Shown here: piece by piece, positions 33,053 to 41,767 of the stretch | How positions within the stretch are numbered: position 1 is the first letter of the stretch | Layout of the letters: each line of letters opens with the position of its first letter | Source of the DNA: Silanimonas sp. | GTDB lineage: Bacteria > Pseudomonadota > Gammaproteobacteria > Xanthomonadales > Xanthomonadaceae | NCBI RefSeq assembly: GCF_027531545.1 | Contig: NZ_JAPZSC010000006.1 | Coordinates: 496,001 to 560,000 of the forward strand | Length of the DNA: 64,000 bases | Reading direction: 5' to 3' | Notes under the pieces: model-generated | The model's input: the letters and a program-made list of their open reading frames with translations, nothing else | Told to the model about the DNA's origin: nothing | The model's database searches: none | Made by a program: the position numbers and the translations under genes

Positions 33053-35832
33053 CGCTTGCCCTCCGGGCGATGCAGGCGGGTCAGCAGGAAGAGCACCAGC
33101 AGCAACGCACCCGCCACCGTGACGTAGACGCCGGTGTCGAAGCCCATGGCGCTGGCGAACGGCACCTTGCCCAACCATTCGCCGACCACCGGGATGGGCA
33201 GTTCGACGTAGGGCGTGCTGCTCGTGAGGAAGGGATGGCCGAACGCGAACGCGCCGAGGCCGGTGACGGCCGCGAACAGCAGCCCGACGCCGATCCACGC
33301 CGTCCAGTCGTTGCGGAACTGCCGCTCCGCCAGCGCCCGGCCGCCGCCCATGGCCTGCAGGAACACCGCGCCGACGAACACCAGCGCGGCGACGAAGCCG
33401 CCGCCCGGCGCATTGTGGCCGCGCAGGAAGAAGTAGAGCGAGACCGCAAGGCCCAACGGCAACAGCCACTGCGAAACCAACTGCAGCATCAGCGAAGGCG
33501 CGCCGGGCGATGCCGGGACAGCGACCTCGGGCTGCGGGCGCGCATTCTGCAGCAGGGCGGCGATGATCAGCGCCGCGATGCCCACGACCGCGATCTCACC
33601 GAGGGTATCGAGGGCGCGGTAGTCGACGATGATGACGTTGACGACGTTGAGCCCGCCGCCTTCGCTCTGGCTGGTGCGCAGGAAGTACTCCGAGATCGAC
33701 GCCACCGGCTGGGTCATCATCGCGTAGGCCAACGCGCCGACGATGCCGCCGCCGGCGACGGCCAGCGTGGCGTGGAGGCCGGTTCGCAGCGGCGCGCGTT
33801 CCCGCGGCGAGGCCTGCGGCAGGTAGCGCAAGGCCAGCAGGATCAGCAGGATCGACAGCGTTTCCACCATCAACTGGGTCAACGCCAGGTCCGGCGCCGA
33901 CAGGAACACAAAGGCCAGCGAGACCGCGAGGCCGATGGCGCCGACGACCAGCACCGCGAGCAGGCGCTGGCGGAAGCCGAGCGCCACGGCAAGCGTCGCG
34001 ACGACGACCACCGCCCACAGCGCCCACGCGCCCGGTCCGGCGGGCAGCGTTTCGCGCGCACCGAAGGCGCCGTCGGCCCAGAAAGCAACCGCGCCCGCGG
34101 CGATGGTCGCGGCCACGGTCCAGGCGAGGTATGCCGGCAGGCGGCCGCTCTCAAGCCAGCGAGTGTTCAACCCGGCGATGGCGACGAGAAGCGCGAGGCC
34201 GGCCTCGAACGCGCGCTTGCCGAACGAGGCGCGCGGATCGGCGCGCAACGCGCCAAGGCGGTGCAGGAAGGCCCACAGCGCCACGCCACCGACGAGGCCG
34301 ACCACGCTCATCAGCAACGGAACGTTGAATCCGTGCCAGATCGCAAGCTTGTATTCCGGCAATGGCGCGTTGAGCGCGCCCTGCGCTCCCACGGCCAGCA
34401 GCTCGCCGATGGTGAGGTTCGGCAGCAGGCCCACGGCCAGCACGATCAGCACCAGCACCTCGACTGGTACGCGCATGAAGCGCGGTGGTTCGTGCGGCGT
34501 GCCGTTGACGCACTTCGGTTCGCCGCCGAAGAACACGTCATGGATGAAGCGGATCGAATAGGCCACGGAGAACGCCGCCGCCAGCACCGCGAGCCCGGGG
34601 ATGAGCAGATGCAACCCCGCCACCGTCGGCACGTTCAGCGTTTCCGTCAGGAACATCTCCTTCGACAGGAAGCCGTTGAACAGCGGCACGCCGGCCATGG
34701 CCAGCGAGGCCGCGATCGCGAGCGCCGCCGTGATCGGCATGTACTTCGCCAAGCCATTCAATCGGCGGAAGTCGCGGGTGCCGGTCTCGTGGTCGATGAT
34801 GCCGGCCGCCATGAACAGGCTGGCCTTGAAGGTGGCGTGGTTGAGGATATGGAACACGCCGGCCACCAGCGCCATCTCGGTGCCCATGCCGAACAGCAGG
34901 GTGATCAGGCCGAGGTGGCTGATGGTCGAATAGGCCAGCAGCCCCTTGAGGTCCTGCTGGAAGATGGCAATGAAGGCGCCGACCAGCAGGGTGAGCAGGC
35001 CGACGCTGCTGACGATCAGGAACCATTCTTCGCTGCCCGCCAAGGCCGGGTGCAAGCGCGCCAGCAGGAACACGCCGCACTTCACCATCGTGGCGGAGTG
35101 CAGGTAGGCCGACACCGGGGTCGGTGCCGCCATGGCGTGCGGCAGCCAGAAGTGGAACGGGAACTGCGCCGACTTCGTGAACGCGCCCAGCAGCACGCAG
35201 AGCAGCGCCGGCACGTAGAGCGGATGGGCCTGGATCTGGGCGGCCGAGGCCAACACCACGTCGAGTTCGAAACTGCCGACGATCCGACCGATCATCAGCA
35301 CGCCGGCCAGCAGTGCCAACCCGCCCGCACCGGTGATCGCCAGGGCCATCCGCGCGCCGCGGCGAGCCTCGCGTTCGCCGTTCCAGAACCCGATCAACAG
35401 GAACGAGGCGATGGACGTGAGCTCCCAGAACACGACCAGCAGCAGCAGGTTGCCGGCAACCACCACGCCCAGCATCGCGCCCATGAAGAGGGCGAGGCTG
35501 GCGAAGAAGCGCTGCGGCGGATCGTCGTCGGCCAGGTACCAATAGGCGTAGAGGACGATCAGCGCGCCGATGCCCAGCACGAGCAAGGCGAACATCCACG
35601 CGAAGCCGTCAAGCCGCAGCGAGAACGCGAGGCCGATCTCCGGCAGCCAGGGGGCCGAGAAGCGCGGTACGTCGCCACCGAACACCGCCGGGGCCAGCGC
35701 GAACAGCGCCGCGAGGCCCAGGACCGCGCCACCGCCAGCCAACGCCGCCGACATCGCACGGCCGGCCCGCGGCATCAGCGCGAGCAGCAGGGCGGCGACG
35801 AAGGGTGAAGCGAGTAGGAAGGGCAGTAGCAC
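33049..35832 (-). CDS. mrpA: Mrp-type Na+/H+ antiporter subunit A fused to subunit B
   Basis: A 927-residue membrane protein. Residues to about 780 are the NuoL-like MrpA with the proton-pump motifs FFASLALFMGAMLGVV, VFWELTSIASFLLIGFW and TKSAQFPFHFWLPHAMAAPTPVSAYLHSA (read in parts). The last 140 residues are MrpB, marked by LRGHNAPGGGFVAALVF and GFDTGVYVTVAGA, so A and B are one polypeptide, as in group 2 mrp operons. The start is uncertain: GTG 35832 gives a hydrophobic N-terminus and is preferred over in-frame upstream codons that would run into the YbdK gene. Full mrpABCDEFG set follows with overlaps throughout. Confidence 0.93.
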   Translation of the reverse strand: MLLPFLLASPFVAALLLALMPRAGRAMSAALAGGGAVLGLAALFALAPAVFGGDVPRFSAPWLPEIGLAFSLRLDGFAWMFALLVLGIGALIVLYAYWYLADDDPPQRFFASLALFMGAMLGVVVAGNLLLLVVFWELTSIASFLLIGFWNGEREARRGARMALAITGAGGLALLAGVLMIGRIVGSFELDVVLASAAQIQAHPLYVPALLCVLLGAFTKSAQFPFHFWLPHAMAAPTPVSAYLHSATMVKCGVFLLARLHPALAGSEEWFLIVSSVGLLTLLVGAFIAIFQQDLKGLLAYSTISHLGLITLLFGMGTEMALVAGVFHILNHATFKASLFMAAGIIDHETGTRDFRRLNGLAKYMPITAALAIAASLAMAGVPLFNGFLSKEMFLTETLNVPTVAGLHLLIPGLAVLAAAFSVAYSIRFIHDVFFGGEPKCVNGTPHEPPRFMRVPVEVLVLIVLAVGLLPNLTIGELLAVGAQGALNAPLPEYKLAIWHGFNVPLLMSVVGLVGGVALWAFLHRLGALRADPRASFGKRAFEAGLALLVAIAGLNTRWLESGRLPAYLAWTVAATIAAGAVAFWADGAFGARETLPAGPGAWALWAVVVVATLAVALGFRQRLLAVLVVGAIGLAVSLAFVFLSAPDLALTQLMVETLSILLILLALRYLPQASPRERAPLRTGLHATLAVAGGGIVGALAYAMMTQPVASISEYFLRTSQSEGGGLNVVNVIIVDYRALDTLGEIAVVGIAALIIAALLQNARPQPEVAVPASPGAPSLMLQLVSQWLLPLGLAVSLYFFLRGHNAPGGGFVAALVFVGAVFLQAMGGGRALAERQFRNDWTAWIGVGLLFAAVTGLGAFAFGHPFLTSSTPYVELPIPVVGEWLGKVPFASAMGFDTGVYVTVAGALLLVLFLLTRLHRPEGKR

Positions 35833-35861
35833 GGCGAGCCGTCCGTTCAACAAAGTGAAAA

Positions 35862-37073
35862 TTATGCCTCGGCCACGGAGCGATCGGGTCGAGTGTCCGT
35901 GAACCGGGGATCGCAACGGGTGTCGAGGCGCTCGTCGCTGCCGATCTTCTGGGTGGTACGCGAGACCAGCCAGTCGACAACCGCGCGGAGGGCGTCGTCA
36001 TGCCCCGCACCGCCATCGCGGGCCTGCTGGTAGGCCTGCAACTGCGCATGCGCACTGCTGCCGCGCGCCAGCAGGGTCGGCAGCCGATGCAGCACGCGAT
36101 CGGCCTCCAGCGCAGCGCGGTCCGGCGCAGTCATCGCCAGCAAGGCCTCCAGCCATTCGGTCAGCGGACGCACGCGGCCATCGCGCTCGTCGACGAACTG
36201 GGCTTCCATCCCGTCGCGCTTCGCGCGCCAGCGGTTCTCGTCGATGACGCGCCGCGTGTGCCCGTCGTACGGCACCGCGAGCGACGGGTCGCGCACCAGC
36301 GCGCGGACGAGGCAGCGGTAAAGCGCGGCGATGATCAGCGAGTCCTCCGCACGCGTGCAGGCATCGGCGATGCGCAGTTCCAGCGTCGGGTAGCGCAGGG
36401 CCGGGCGGATCGCCCACCAAAGGAAACTCGCATCGCGCATCGCGCCGGCGTCAACCAGTCGGGCGGCGAAGCCGTCGTAATCGGCCTGGTCGCGGAAGAA
36501 CTCGGGGATGCCGGTGCGCGGCCATTCGTCGTAGGCGGCCTGGCGGTAGCTCAACAACCCCGTGGCGTGGCGGTTCCAGAACGGCGAGGAGGTGGAAAGC
36601 GCGAGGAACAGCGGCAGCCATCGCATCACGCCGTTCATCACCACCACGCGGTCGACGCCCGGAGGAACGGCGACATGCACGTGCAAGCCGCACAGCACGT
36701 TGCGTCGCCCGACGATGCCGAAATCCGCCATCAGGCGGGCGTAGCGCGGCTTCTCGGTCGCCTCCAAGCCGGACCAGTGCGAACTGGGATGGGTACCGGC
36801 GGCGACCAACCGGTACTGCATCGCCTCGGCCACCTCGGCCAGCCCGGCCCGGCAGGTGTCGAGCGTCTCGGCGGCTTCGTCGAAGTCGGAAAGGACACGG
36901 GTCGCGACTTCGATCTGCGACTGCAGCAGCTCCGGCGCGACGACATTGCCGAGCCGAGTGCGGCACGCCTTCAGATAGGCCTTCGGTACCCGTGCCATCA
37001 GGCCGCGGGAGCGCGGGTTGACGAGGAAGAACTCCTCTTCGATGCCGAACGTGTAGGGGAAATCGAGCGTCAT
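35862..37073 (-). CDS. YbdK-type carboxylate-amine ligase
   Basis: A 403-residue member of the GCS2 glutamate-cysteine-ligase superfamily. TFGIEEEFFLVNP is the ATP/metal-binding signature, with GTHPSSHWS, CGLHVHVAVP, and LRYPTLELRIADAC. These proteins can show weak gamma-glutamylcysteine synthesis, but the true substrate is unsettled. ATG 37073 is chosen as it starts right before the conserved DFPYTFGIEEE. It ends 29 bases before the mrpA start, so it is probably the first gene of that transcript. Confidence 0.9.
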   Translation of the reverse strand: MTLDFPYTFGIEEEFFLVNPRSRGLMARVPKAYLKACRTRLGNVVAPELLQSQIEVATRVLSDFDEAAETLDTCRAGLAEVAEAMQYRLVAAGTHPSSHWSGLEATEKPRYARLMADFGIVGRRNVLCGLHVHVAVPPGVDRVVVMNGVMRWLPLFLALSTSSPFWNRHATGLLSYRQAAYDEWPRTGIPEFFRDQADYDGFAARLVDAGAMRDASFLWWAIRPALRYPTLELRIADACTRAEDSLIIAALYRCLVRALVRDPSLAVPYDGHTRRVIDENRWRAKRDGMEAQFVDERDGRVRPLTEWLEALLAMTAPDRAALEADRVLHRLPTLLARGSSAHAQLQAYQQARDGGAGHDDALRAVVDWLVSRTTQKIGSDERLDTRCDPRFTDTRPDRSVAEA

Positions 37074-37228
37074 GCCTTGCCCTTGGACTGGGCGGGGCAC
37101 CGTAGCGGGCGAGGCCGGCCGGCGGGTTAACCCCGCGTGCCCATTCCGTTCACCGCTCGTGGCGCCCGGGCCTGCCGCCCACGACAGCGCCCACCTGGCT
37201 TATGCCAAATCGTCAGTGGACGAGAAAA

Positions 37229-37260
37229 ATATATCGCTTCATCTTGATTGAACGATATAT
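37229..37260. promoter_or_regulatory. 32-bp dyad upstream of homoserine dehydrogenase
   Basis: The site is ATATATCG - N4 - ATC-TT-GAT - N4 - CGATATAT, an exact dyad about one axis: outer 8-bp arms (37229-37236 and 37253-37260) and inner ATC/GAT triplets are all symmetric. It ends 12 bases before the ATG, so a bound dimer would block initiation or transcription. The AT-richness is extreme for this window. Its shape resembles ArsR-type SAH/SAM-responsive regulator sites of proteobacterial methionine genes; that link is an inference. Confidence 0.65.
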
Positions 37261-37272
37261 GGAGCTCCCGCC

Positions 37273-38418
37273 ATGCCGCTCTCCCGCCTTCCCTCGCCCT
37301 CCGGAGCCCGCCCGGCCGCCCGCCTCGACCTCGTCCTCGTCGGGGCCCGAGGCCAGGTCGGCACCGCGTTCCGCTGCCGCCTCGCCGAGCAGCACGCCGC
37401 CATCGCCCGGCGCGCGGGAATCGACCTTCGACTGCTCGCCGCGTTCGACCGCCGGGGGTTAGCCTACGACCTCGAAGGCCTCGCGCCCACGGAGCTCGAC
37501 GCCGCCCTGCAGCCGCGCCGCGAGGACGCCATCGAAGCCCTGTTTGCGCACCTGCACTCGCCGCGGCAGGCGCCGGCCCTCGTGGTGGACTGCACGGCCA
37601 GCGACGCCATCGCGGCACGCTACCCCGAGTGGCTGGCCAGCGGCCTCGGCATCGCCACGGCCAACAAGCGTGCGAACGCCCGCGAGCTCGCGTTCTACCG
37701 TCAGATCCAGCGGGCCGCCGCGGCCAGCGGCGCCCCGTATCGCTTCGAAACGACGGTGGGCGCGGCGATCCCGATCCTCGGCCCGCTGCGCGATCTCGCC
37801 CTGCGTGGCGAAGGCGTGCGCGCCATCCAGGGCGTGCTTTCCGGTTCGCTGAGTTTCCTGCTGGAGCGCCTGCACGGCGGCGCGCGATTCTCGACAGCGC
37901 TCGCCGAAGCACAATCGCTCGGCTACACGGAGCCCGATGCCGGCGAGGACCTGCGCGCCGACGACCTCGTGCGCAAGCTGCTGGTGTTGGCCCGCGAAGC
38001 CGGCTTCGCCCTCGAGCCGCACGAGGTGTCGGTGACGCCGTTCGCCGAATGCGCCGCCACCCATCCCGACCAATGGGCCGCGCACCTCGAGGCCGAGGAC
38101 GCCCGCTGGGCCGCGCGCATCGCCCACGCCAAAGCATCCGGCACGCGCTGGACGATCCTCGCCGAAGTCGATGCGACGGGCGCGCGCATCGCCCTGCGCG
38201 AGCTCGATGCGACCTCGCCCTTCGCTACCCTGCCCGCGGGGCAAAACCTCGTTCGCATCGAGACCGACCTGCAGCACGAGCGGCCGCTGTGGCTGGGCGG
38301 CCCGGGCGCCGGGCCCGACATCACCGCGGCCGGCGTGCTCAGCGACGTCATCGCCGCCGGACAGTCGCTGGTGCGCGGCGCTCAGGCCGACAGCAGGCGG
38401 CGCAGCGTCGCTGCGTAA
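37273..38418 (+). CDS. Homoserine dehydrogenase (stand-alone, no ACT domain)
   Basis: A 381-residue NAD(P)H-dependent enzyme of the aspartate pathway, reducing aspartate semialdehyde to homoserine for methionine and threonine. It matches the C-terminal half of ThrA/MetL: VVDCTASDAIAARYPEWLASGLGIATANKRA (read in parts), RFETTVGAAIPILGPLRDL, GVLSGSLSFLLE and SLGYTEPDAGEDLRADDLVRKLLVLAREAG (read in parts) with the catalytic Lys/Asp region. No regulatory ACT domain. It follows a 32-bp dyad by 12 bases. Its 3' end overlaps the convergent hutF gene by 37 bases. Confidence 0.9.
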   Translation: MPLSRLPSPSGARPAARLDLVLVGARGQVGTAFRCRLAEQHAAIARRAGIDLRLLAAFDRRGLAYDLEGLAPTELDAALQPRREDAIEALFAHLHSPRQAPALVVDCTASDAIAARYPEWLASGLGIATANKRANARELAFYRQIQRAAAASGAPYRFETTVGAAIPILGPLRDLALRGEGVRAIQGVLSGSLSFLLERLHGGARFSTALAEAQSLGYTEPDAGEDLRADDLVRKLLVLAREAGFALEPHEVSVTPFAECAATHPDQWAAHLEAEDARWAARIAHAKASGTRWTILAEVDATGARIALRELDATSPFATLPAGQNLVRIETDLQHERPLWLGGPGAGPDITAAGVLSDVIAAGQSLVRGAQADSRRRSVAA

Positions 38419-39701
38419 GCGGCGGCCGCCGATTCACGCTGCGCATGGCGGCCCTCGGCCACCACGCGCCGCCCCGCCACGAAAACGTCGCGCACCAGCG
38501 GACGGTTGCCGCAGAACACCCAGCGATCCAGCACGTCCTCCCGGGTGGCCCCCACCATCGCTGGCGCCTCGGCATCGAGCACCAGCGCGTCCACGGCCGA
38601 ACTCGCGTCGAGCACGCCGATGGCCTGCCCCGTCGATGCCGCCGCGGAGACCGCGACGGCGCGCAGCATGGCCTCGGCATTGCTCCCCGGCCCCAGCAGG
38701 GCGCGGCTGCGCTTCTGTTCCACCAGCCGCTGGCCGTACTCCAGCCAGCGCAGTTCCTCGATGGGCGACACCGACACATGGCTGTCCGAACCGACGCCAT
38801 AGCGCCCTCCCGCCGCGAGGAAGGCACGCAGCGGGAACAGGCCATCCCCGAGGTTCGCCTCCGTCGTCGGGCAGATCGCCACCGTGGCACCGCTGGCGGC
38901 GACGCCACGGACTTCCGCCTCGTCGAGGTGCGTCGCGTGCACCAGCGTCCAGCGCGCATCGACCGGCAGCTCGTCCAGCAGCAGTTGCACCGGGCGCCGG
39001 CCGTGCGTGGCGAGGCCATCGGCCACTTCCGCCTGCTGCTCGGCGATGTGCAGGTGCACCGGCATCCCGGGCTCGTCGACGGCGGCGAGCACCTCGCGCA
39101 TCGTCGGCAGCGTCACGGCACGGAGACTGTGGAACGCCACGCCCACGCGCACGCCCGGAGTCGCCGATGACGCGCTGCGCAAGTCGTCGACGAGGCGCAC
39201 GAACGCATCAGTGGCATGGCCGAAACGTTGCTGGCGTTCGGAGAGCGGGCGGCCGTCGAAACCGCCACGCTGGTAGAGCACCGGCAACAGGGTGAGGCGG
39301 AGGCCGACGGACTGCGCGGCGGCGATGATCGCTTCGGCCATCGCCGCCGGCCGCGCATAAGGCCGGCCGTCGACGTCGTGGTGCAGGTAATGGAACTCGC
39401 ACACGCTGGTAAAGCCGGCCTCCAGCATTTCGATATAGAGCTGGCGGGCGATGGCATGCACGTCGTCCGGCGACAGTGTGGCCGCGAAGCGATACATCCA
39501 CTCGCGCCACGTCCAGAAGCTGTCGGCGTCGGACTGCTGGCGCTCGGTGAGGCCCGCCATCGCGCGCTGGAAGGCGTGCGAATGCAGGTTGGCGATGCCC
39601 GGCACCACCCAGGCCGCGCGCGTCGCGACATCGACCGGCAGCGCAGCCGCCGCGCTCCACTCGCGTCCATCGAACAGCGCATCGGCCTGCAGCAGGGTCA
39701 T
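38382..39701 (-). CDS. hutF: Formimidoylglutamate deiminase
   Basis: A 439-residue amidohydrolase converting N-formimidoyl-L-glutamate to N-formyl-glutamate and ammonia in the five-step histidine pathway of pseudomonads and relatives. The metal motif NLHSHAFQRAMAGL and the active-site region EFHYLHHD, HIAEQQAEV and DSHVSVSP match HutF. It diverges from hutI with an 81-base gap and overlaps the homoserine dehydrogenase gene tail by 37 bases. Its presence implies the HutF-HutG branch rather than direct HutG hydrolysis of formimidoylglutamate. Confidence 0.96.
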   Translation of the reverse strand: MTLLQADALFDGREWSAAAALPVDVATRAAWVVPGIANLHSHAFQRAMAGLTERQQSDADSFWTWREWMYRFAATLSPDDVHAIARQLYIEMLEAGFTSVCEFHYLHHDVDGRPYARPAAMAEAIIAAAQSVGLRLTLLPVLYQRGGFDGRPLSERQQRFGHATDAFVRLVDDLRSASSATPGVRVGVAFHSLRAVTLPTMREVLAAVDEPGMPVHLHIAEQQAEVADGLATHGRRPVQLLLDELPVDARWTLVHATHLDEAEVRGVAASGATVAICPTTEANLGDGLFPLRAFLAAGGRYGVGSDSHVSVSPIEELRWLEYGQRLVEQKRSRALLGPGSNAEAMLRAVAVSAAASTGQAIGVLDASSAVDALVLDAEAPAMVGATREDVLDRWVFCGNRPLVRDVFVAGRRVVAEGRHAQRESAAAAYAATLRRLLSA

Positions 39702-39782
39702 CGGATCGGCTCGCGTGGGTCAGCCGACATGCTAAGGCCTGCGCCGGTATGCTCGCGACTTCCCCATCGATCGAACTCCCTC

Positions 39783-41006
39783 GTGGCGCCTTCGACCTTC
39801 CTGCTGCGCAACATCCGCTTGGTCACGCTCGACGTCACGGGAGGCTACGCACCCCTCGAGGACGCCGCCGTGGCGGTCGTGGAAGGCCGGATCGCGCAGG
39901 CCGGGCCGCTCGACGCCATGGCGGACGAGCATCGCGGCCTCGATCCGGTCGATGGCCAACAGGCCCTGCTCACGCCCGGCCTCATCGATTGCCACACCCA
40001 CCTGGTGTTCGCCGGCGATCGCGCGGGCGAGTTCGAGCAGCGTTTGAACGGCGTGAGCTACGAAGCCATCGCGAAGGCCGGCGGTGGCATCCTCTCGACG
40101 GTGCGCGCCACGCGCGCCGCCGACGATGACGCGCTGCTTCGCGAATCGCTGCCACGCGCGCAAGCGCTGGTGGCGAGCGGCTGCACCACGGTGGAGATCA
40201 AGTCCGGCTACGGCCTGACGCTGGCCGACGAAGCGAAAATGCTGCGGGTCGCCCGGCGCATCGGCGAGATGCTCGGCATCACGATCCGCACGACCTTCCT
40301 CGGCGCACACGCCGTGCCTCCGGAATACGCCGGACGCGCAGACGACTACGTGGCCGCCATCATCGAATGGCTGCCCGCGTTGCACGCCGACGGACTCGTC
40401 GATGCCGTCGACGCCTTCTGCGAGCGCATCGGATTCGACGCCGCGCAGACCGCCCGGGTGTTCGAGGCCGCGCGGGCGCTGGGCCTGCCGGTGAAGCTGC
40501 ATGCCGACCAGCTCAGCGACGGCGGCGGCGCCGCGCTGGTCTCCCAGTTCCATGGCCTCTCGGCCGACCATGTCGAATACACCTCCGAAGACGCCGTGGC
40601 CGCGATGGCCGCGGCCGGCACCGTGGCGGTGCTGCTGCCGGGCAGCTACCACTGCCTGCGCGAGACGAAGCAGCCGCCCATCGAGGCCTTCCGCCGCCAC
40701 GGGGTGCCGATGGCCGTGAGCACCGACCTGAACCCGGGCACCTCGCCCCTGCGCTCGCTGCCGCTGGCGATGTCGCTGGCCTGCACGCATTTCCGGCTCA
40801 CGCCCGAGGAGGCGCTGCGGGGCGCGACCCACCACGCCGCCACCGCGCTGGGGCTGACCGACCGCGGACGCGTCGCCACAGGCCTGCGTGCCGATCTCGC
40901 ACTATGGCCAGTGCGGCACCCGGCCGAGCTTTGCTACTGGCTGGGCGCCGTGAGGCCGGCGGCCCTCTGGTCCGCCGGACGCCGCCTGCCCGCGAACGGC
41001 GCCTGA
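39783..41006 (+). CDS. hutI: Imidazolonepropionase
   Basis: A 407-residue metal-dependent amidohydrolase that opens imidazolonepropionate to formimidoylglutamate. DCHTHLVFAGDRAGEFEQRLNG (read in parts), EIKSGYGL, TTFLGAHAVPPEY and STDLNPGTSPLRSLP are all HutI motifs. The start is GTG 39783, giving MAPSTFLLRNIRLVTLD; no ATG is close. Divergent from hutF. It ends 6 bases before a convergent lipoprotein gene. Confidence 0.97.
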   Translation: MAPSTFLLRNIRLVTLDVTGGYAPLEDAAVAVVEGRIAQAGPLDAMADEHRGLDPVDGQQALLTPGLIDCHTHLVFAGDRAGEFEQRLNGVSYEAIAKAGGGILSTVRATRAADDDALLRESLPRAQALVASGCTTVEIKSGYGLTLADEAKMLRVARRIGEMLGITIRTTFLGAHAVPPEYAGRADDYVAAIIEWLPALHADGLVDAVDAFCERIGFDAAQTARVFEAARALGLPVKLHADQLSDGGGAALVSQFHGLSADHVEYTSEDAVAAMAAAGTVAVLLPGSYHCLRETKQPPIEAFRRHGVPMAVSTDLNPGTSPLRSLPLAMSLACTHFRLTPEEALRGATHHAATALGLTDRGRVATGLRADLALWPVRHPAELCYWLGAVRPAALWSAGRRLPANGA

Positions 41007-41012
41007 TCGCCC

Positions 41013-41621
41013 TCAGAGCGACTGGGCGAGGGTGATCGCTTTCTGGATCTTCTCGGGGTTCGGCGTGCGGAGTTCGGAAACGTTGATCTGCACTTCGCTT
41101 GCGCCCTTCACGAAGTAGATCGTGCCCACGCCGGTTTCGCTGGTGCTGTAAGCCTGCTCACCCAGCGAAGGCTGCCGCTGGAAACTCATCGTGGTGGCGG
41201 CGAGCTCGCCTCGCGAGGCCAGGTTGGCGAGGGCCTTCGCCTCCGAAACCGGCGTCGCGACGAAGATTTCCACGGTATGGGTGGGCGCGTCCATTGCGAA
41301 CTCGATGGTGCCGACGCCGGCGTTGTAGGTGCAGCGCGAGTCCCACACGTAGCCGCTGATGCGGGGTTCGACCTTCTGCACCAGCTCGAACACCAGTCCG
41401 GGGTAAACCGCGGCCAGTTTCTCCGTCGGCAGCCAAGCGCAAGCATCCACCGGCACCACCGCCTTCAACTGCTCGAGTTCGGGATCGACGACGGACGCCA
41501 CCGCTGCGGGGGCGGCAGTGGCCTCAGGGGCCGGCGACGCCTCGTCCGAGGCCGGCGCTCCGCAGGCCACGAGGCCGGACACGGCGAGGGTGGTGATCGA
41601 CAGCATCGTCCAGCGGGTCAT
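41013..41621 (-). CDS. Exported lipoprotein, unknown function
   Basis: A 202-residue protein with a lipoprotein signal (TLAVSGLVAC, lipobox GLVAC, Cys20), an Ala/Pro/Glu-rich linker (23-45), and a compact domain with two Cys (CAWLPTEKL and SRCTYNAG) reminiscent of DUF3558/DUF3352-like small lipoproteins. No enzyme motif. ATG 41621 places the signal peptide first; an in-frame ATG at 41675 adds 18 residues. Likely outer-membrane or periplasmic. Convergent with hutI at its end. Confidence 0.75.
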   Translation of the reverse strand: MTRWTMLSITTLAVSGLVACGAPASDEASPAPEATAAPAAVASVVDPELEQLKAVVPVDACAWLPTEKLAAVYPGLVFELVQKVEPRISGYVWDSRCTYNAGVGTIEFAMDAPTHTVEIFVATPVSEAKALANLASRGELAATTMSFQRQPSLGEQAYSTSETGVGTIYFVKGASEVQINVSELRTPNPEKIQKAITLAQSL

Positions 41622-41679
41622 CGGCGGTCTCCGTGCAGGGGGGTGCAGGCGACTGTAGAAACCAGGGTCCCTCAACGCA

Positions 41680-41704
41680 AACGCCCCGCGCGAGGCGGGG
41701 CGTT
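41680..41704 (-). terminator. Hairpin terminator after the bTHX gene
   Basis: A perfect 10-bp stem AACGCCCCGC/GCGGGGCGTT with a five-base loop, 63 bases beyond the bTHX stop and in front of the lipoprotein ATG. It ends with a short T-stretch on the minus strand. Confidence 0.65.
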
Positions 41705-41767
41705 CGTGGCGGCTCCTGAGTGGCAGGCGCCGCGTTGGGTCGGGAGCGGACGCCCGACCCGGAGCGA

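Noticed and set aside
33070-35808. Plus-strand open frame of 912 codons antisense to mrpA
   Set aside because: Gln/Glu/Arg/His-rich low-complexity translation typical of the antisense of a GC-rich gene; mrpA on the other strand has clear domains.
37196-37260. SAM riboswitch upstream of homoserine dehydrogenase
   Set aside because: Too short, no pseudoknot or conserved SAM-I/II core; the exact DNA dyad points to a protein operator.
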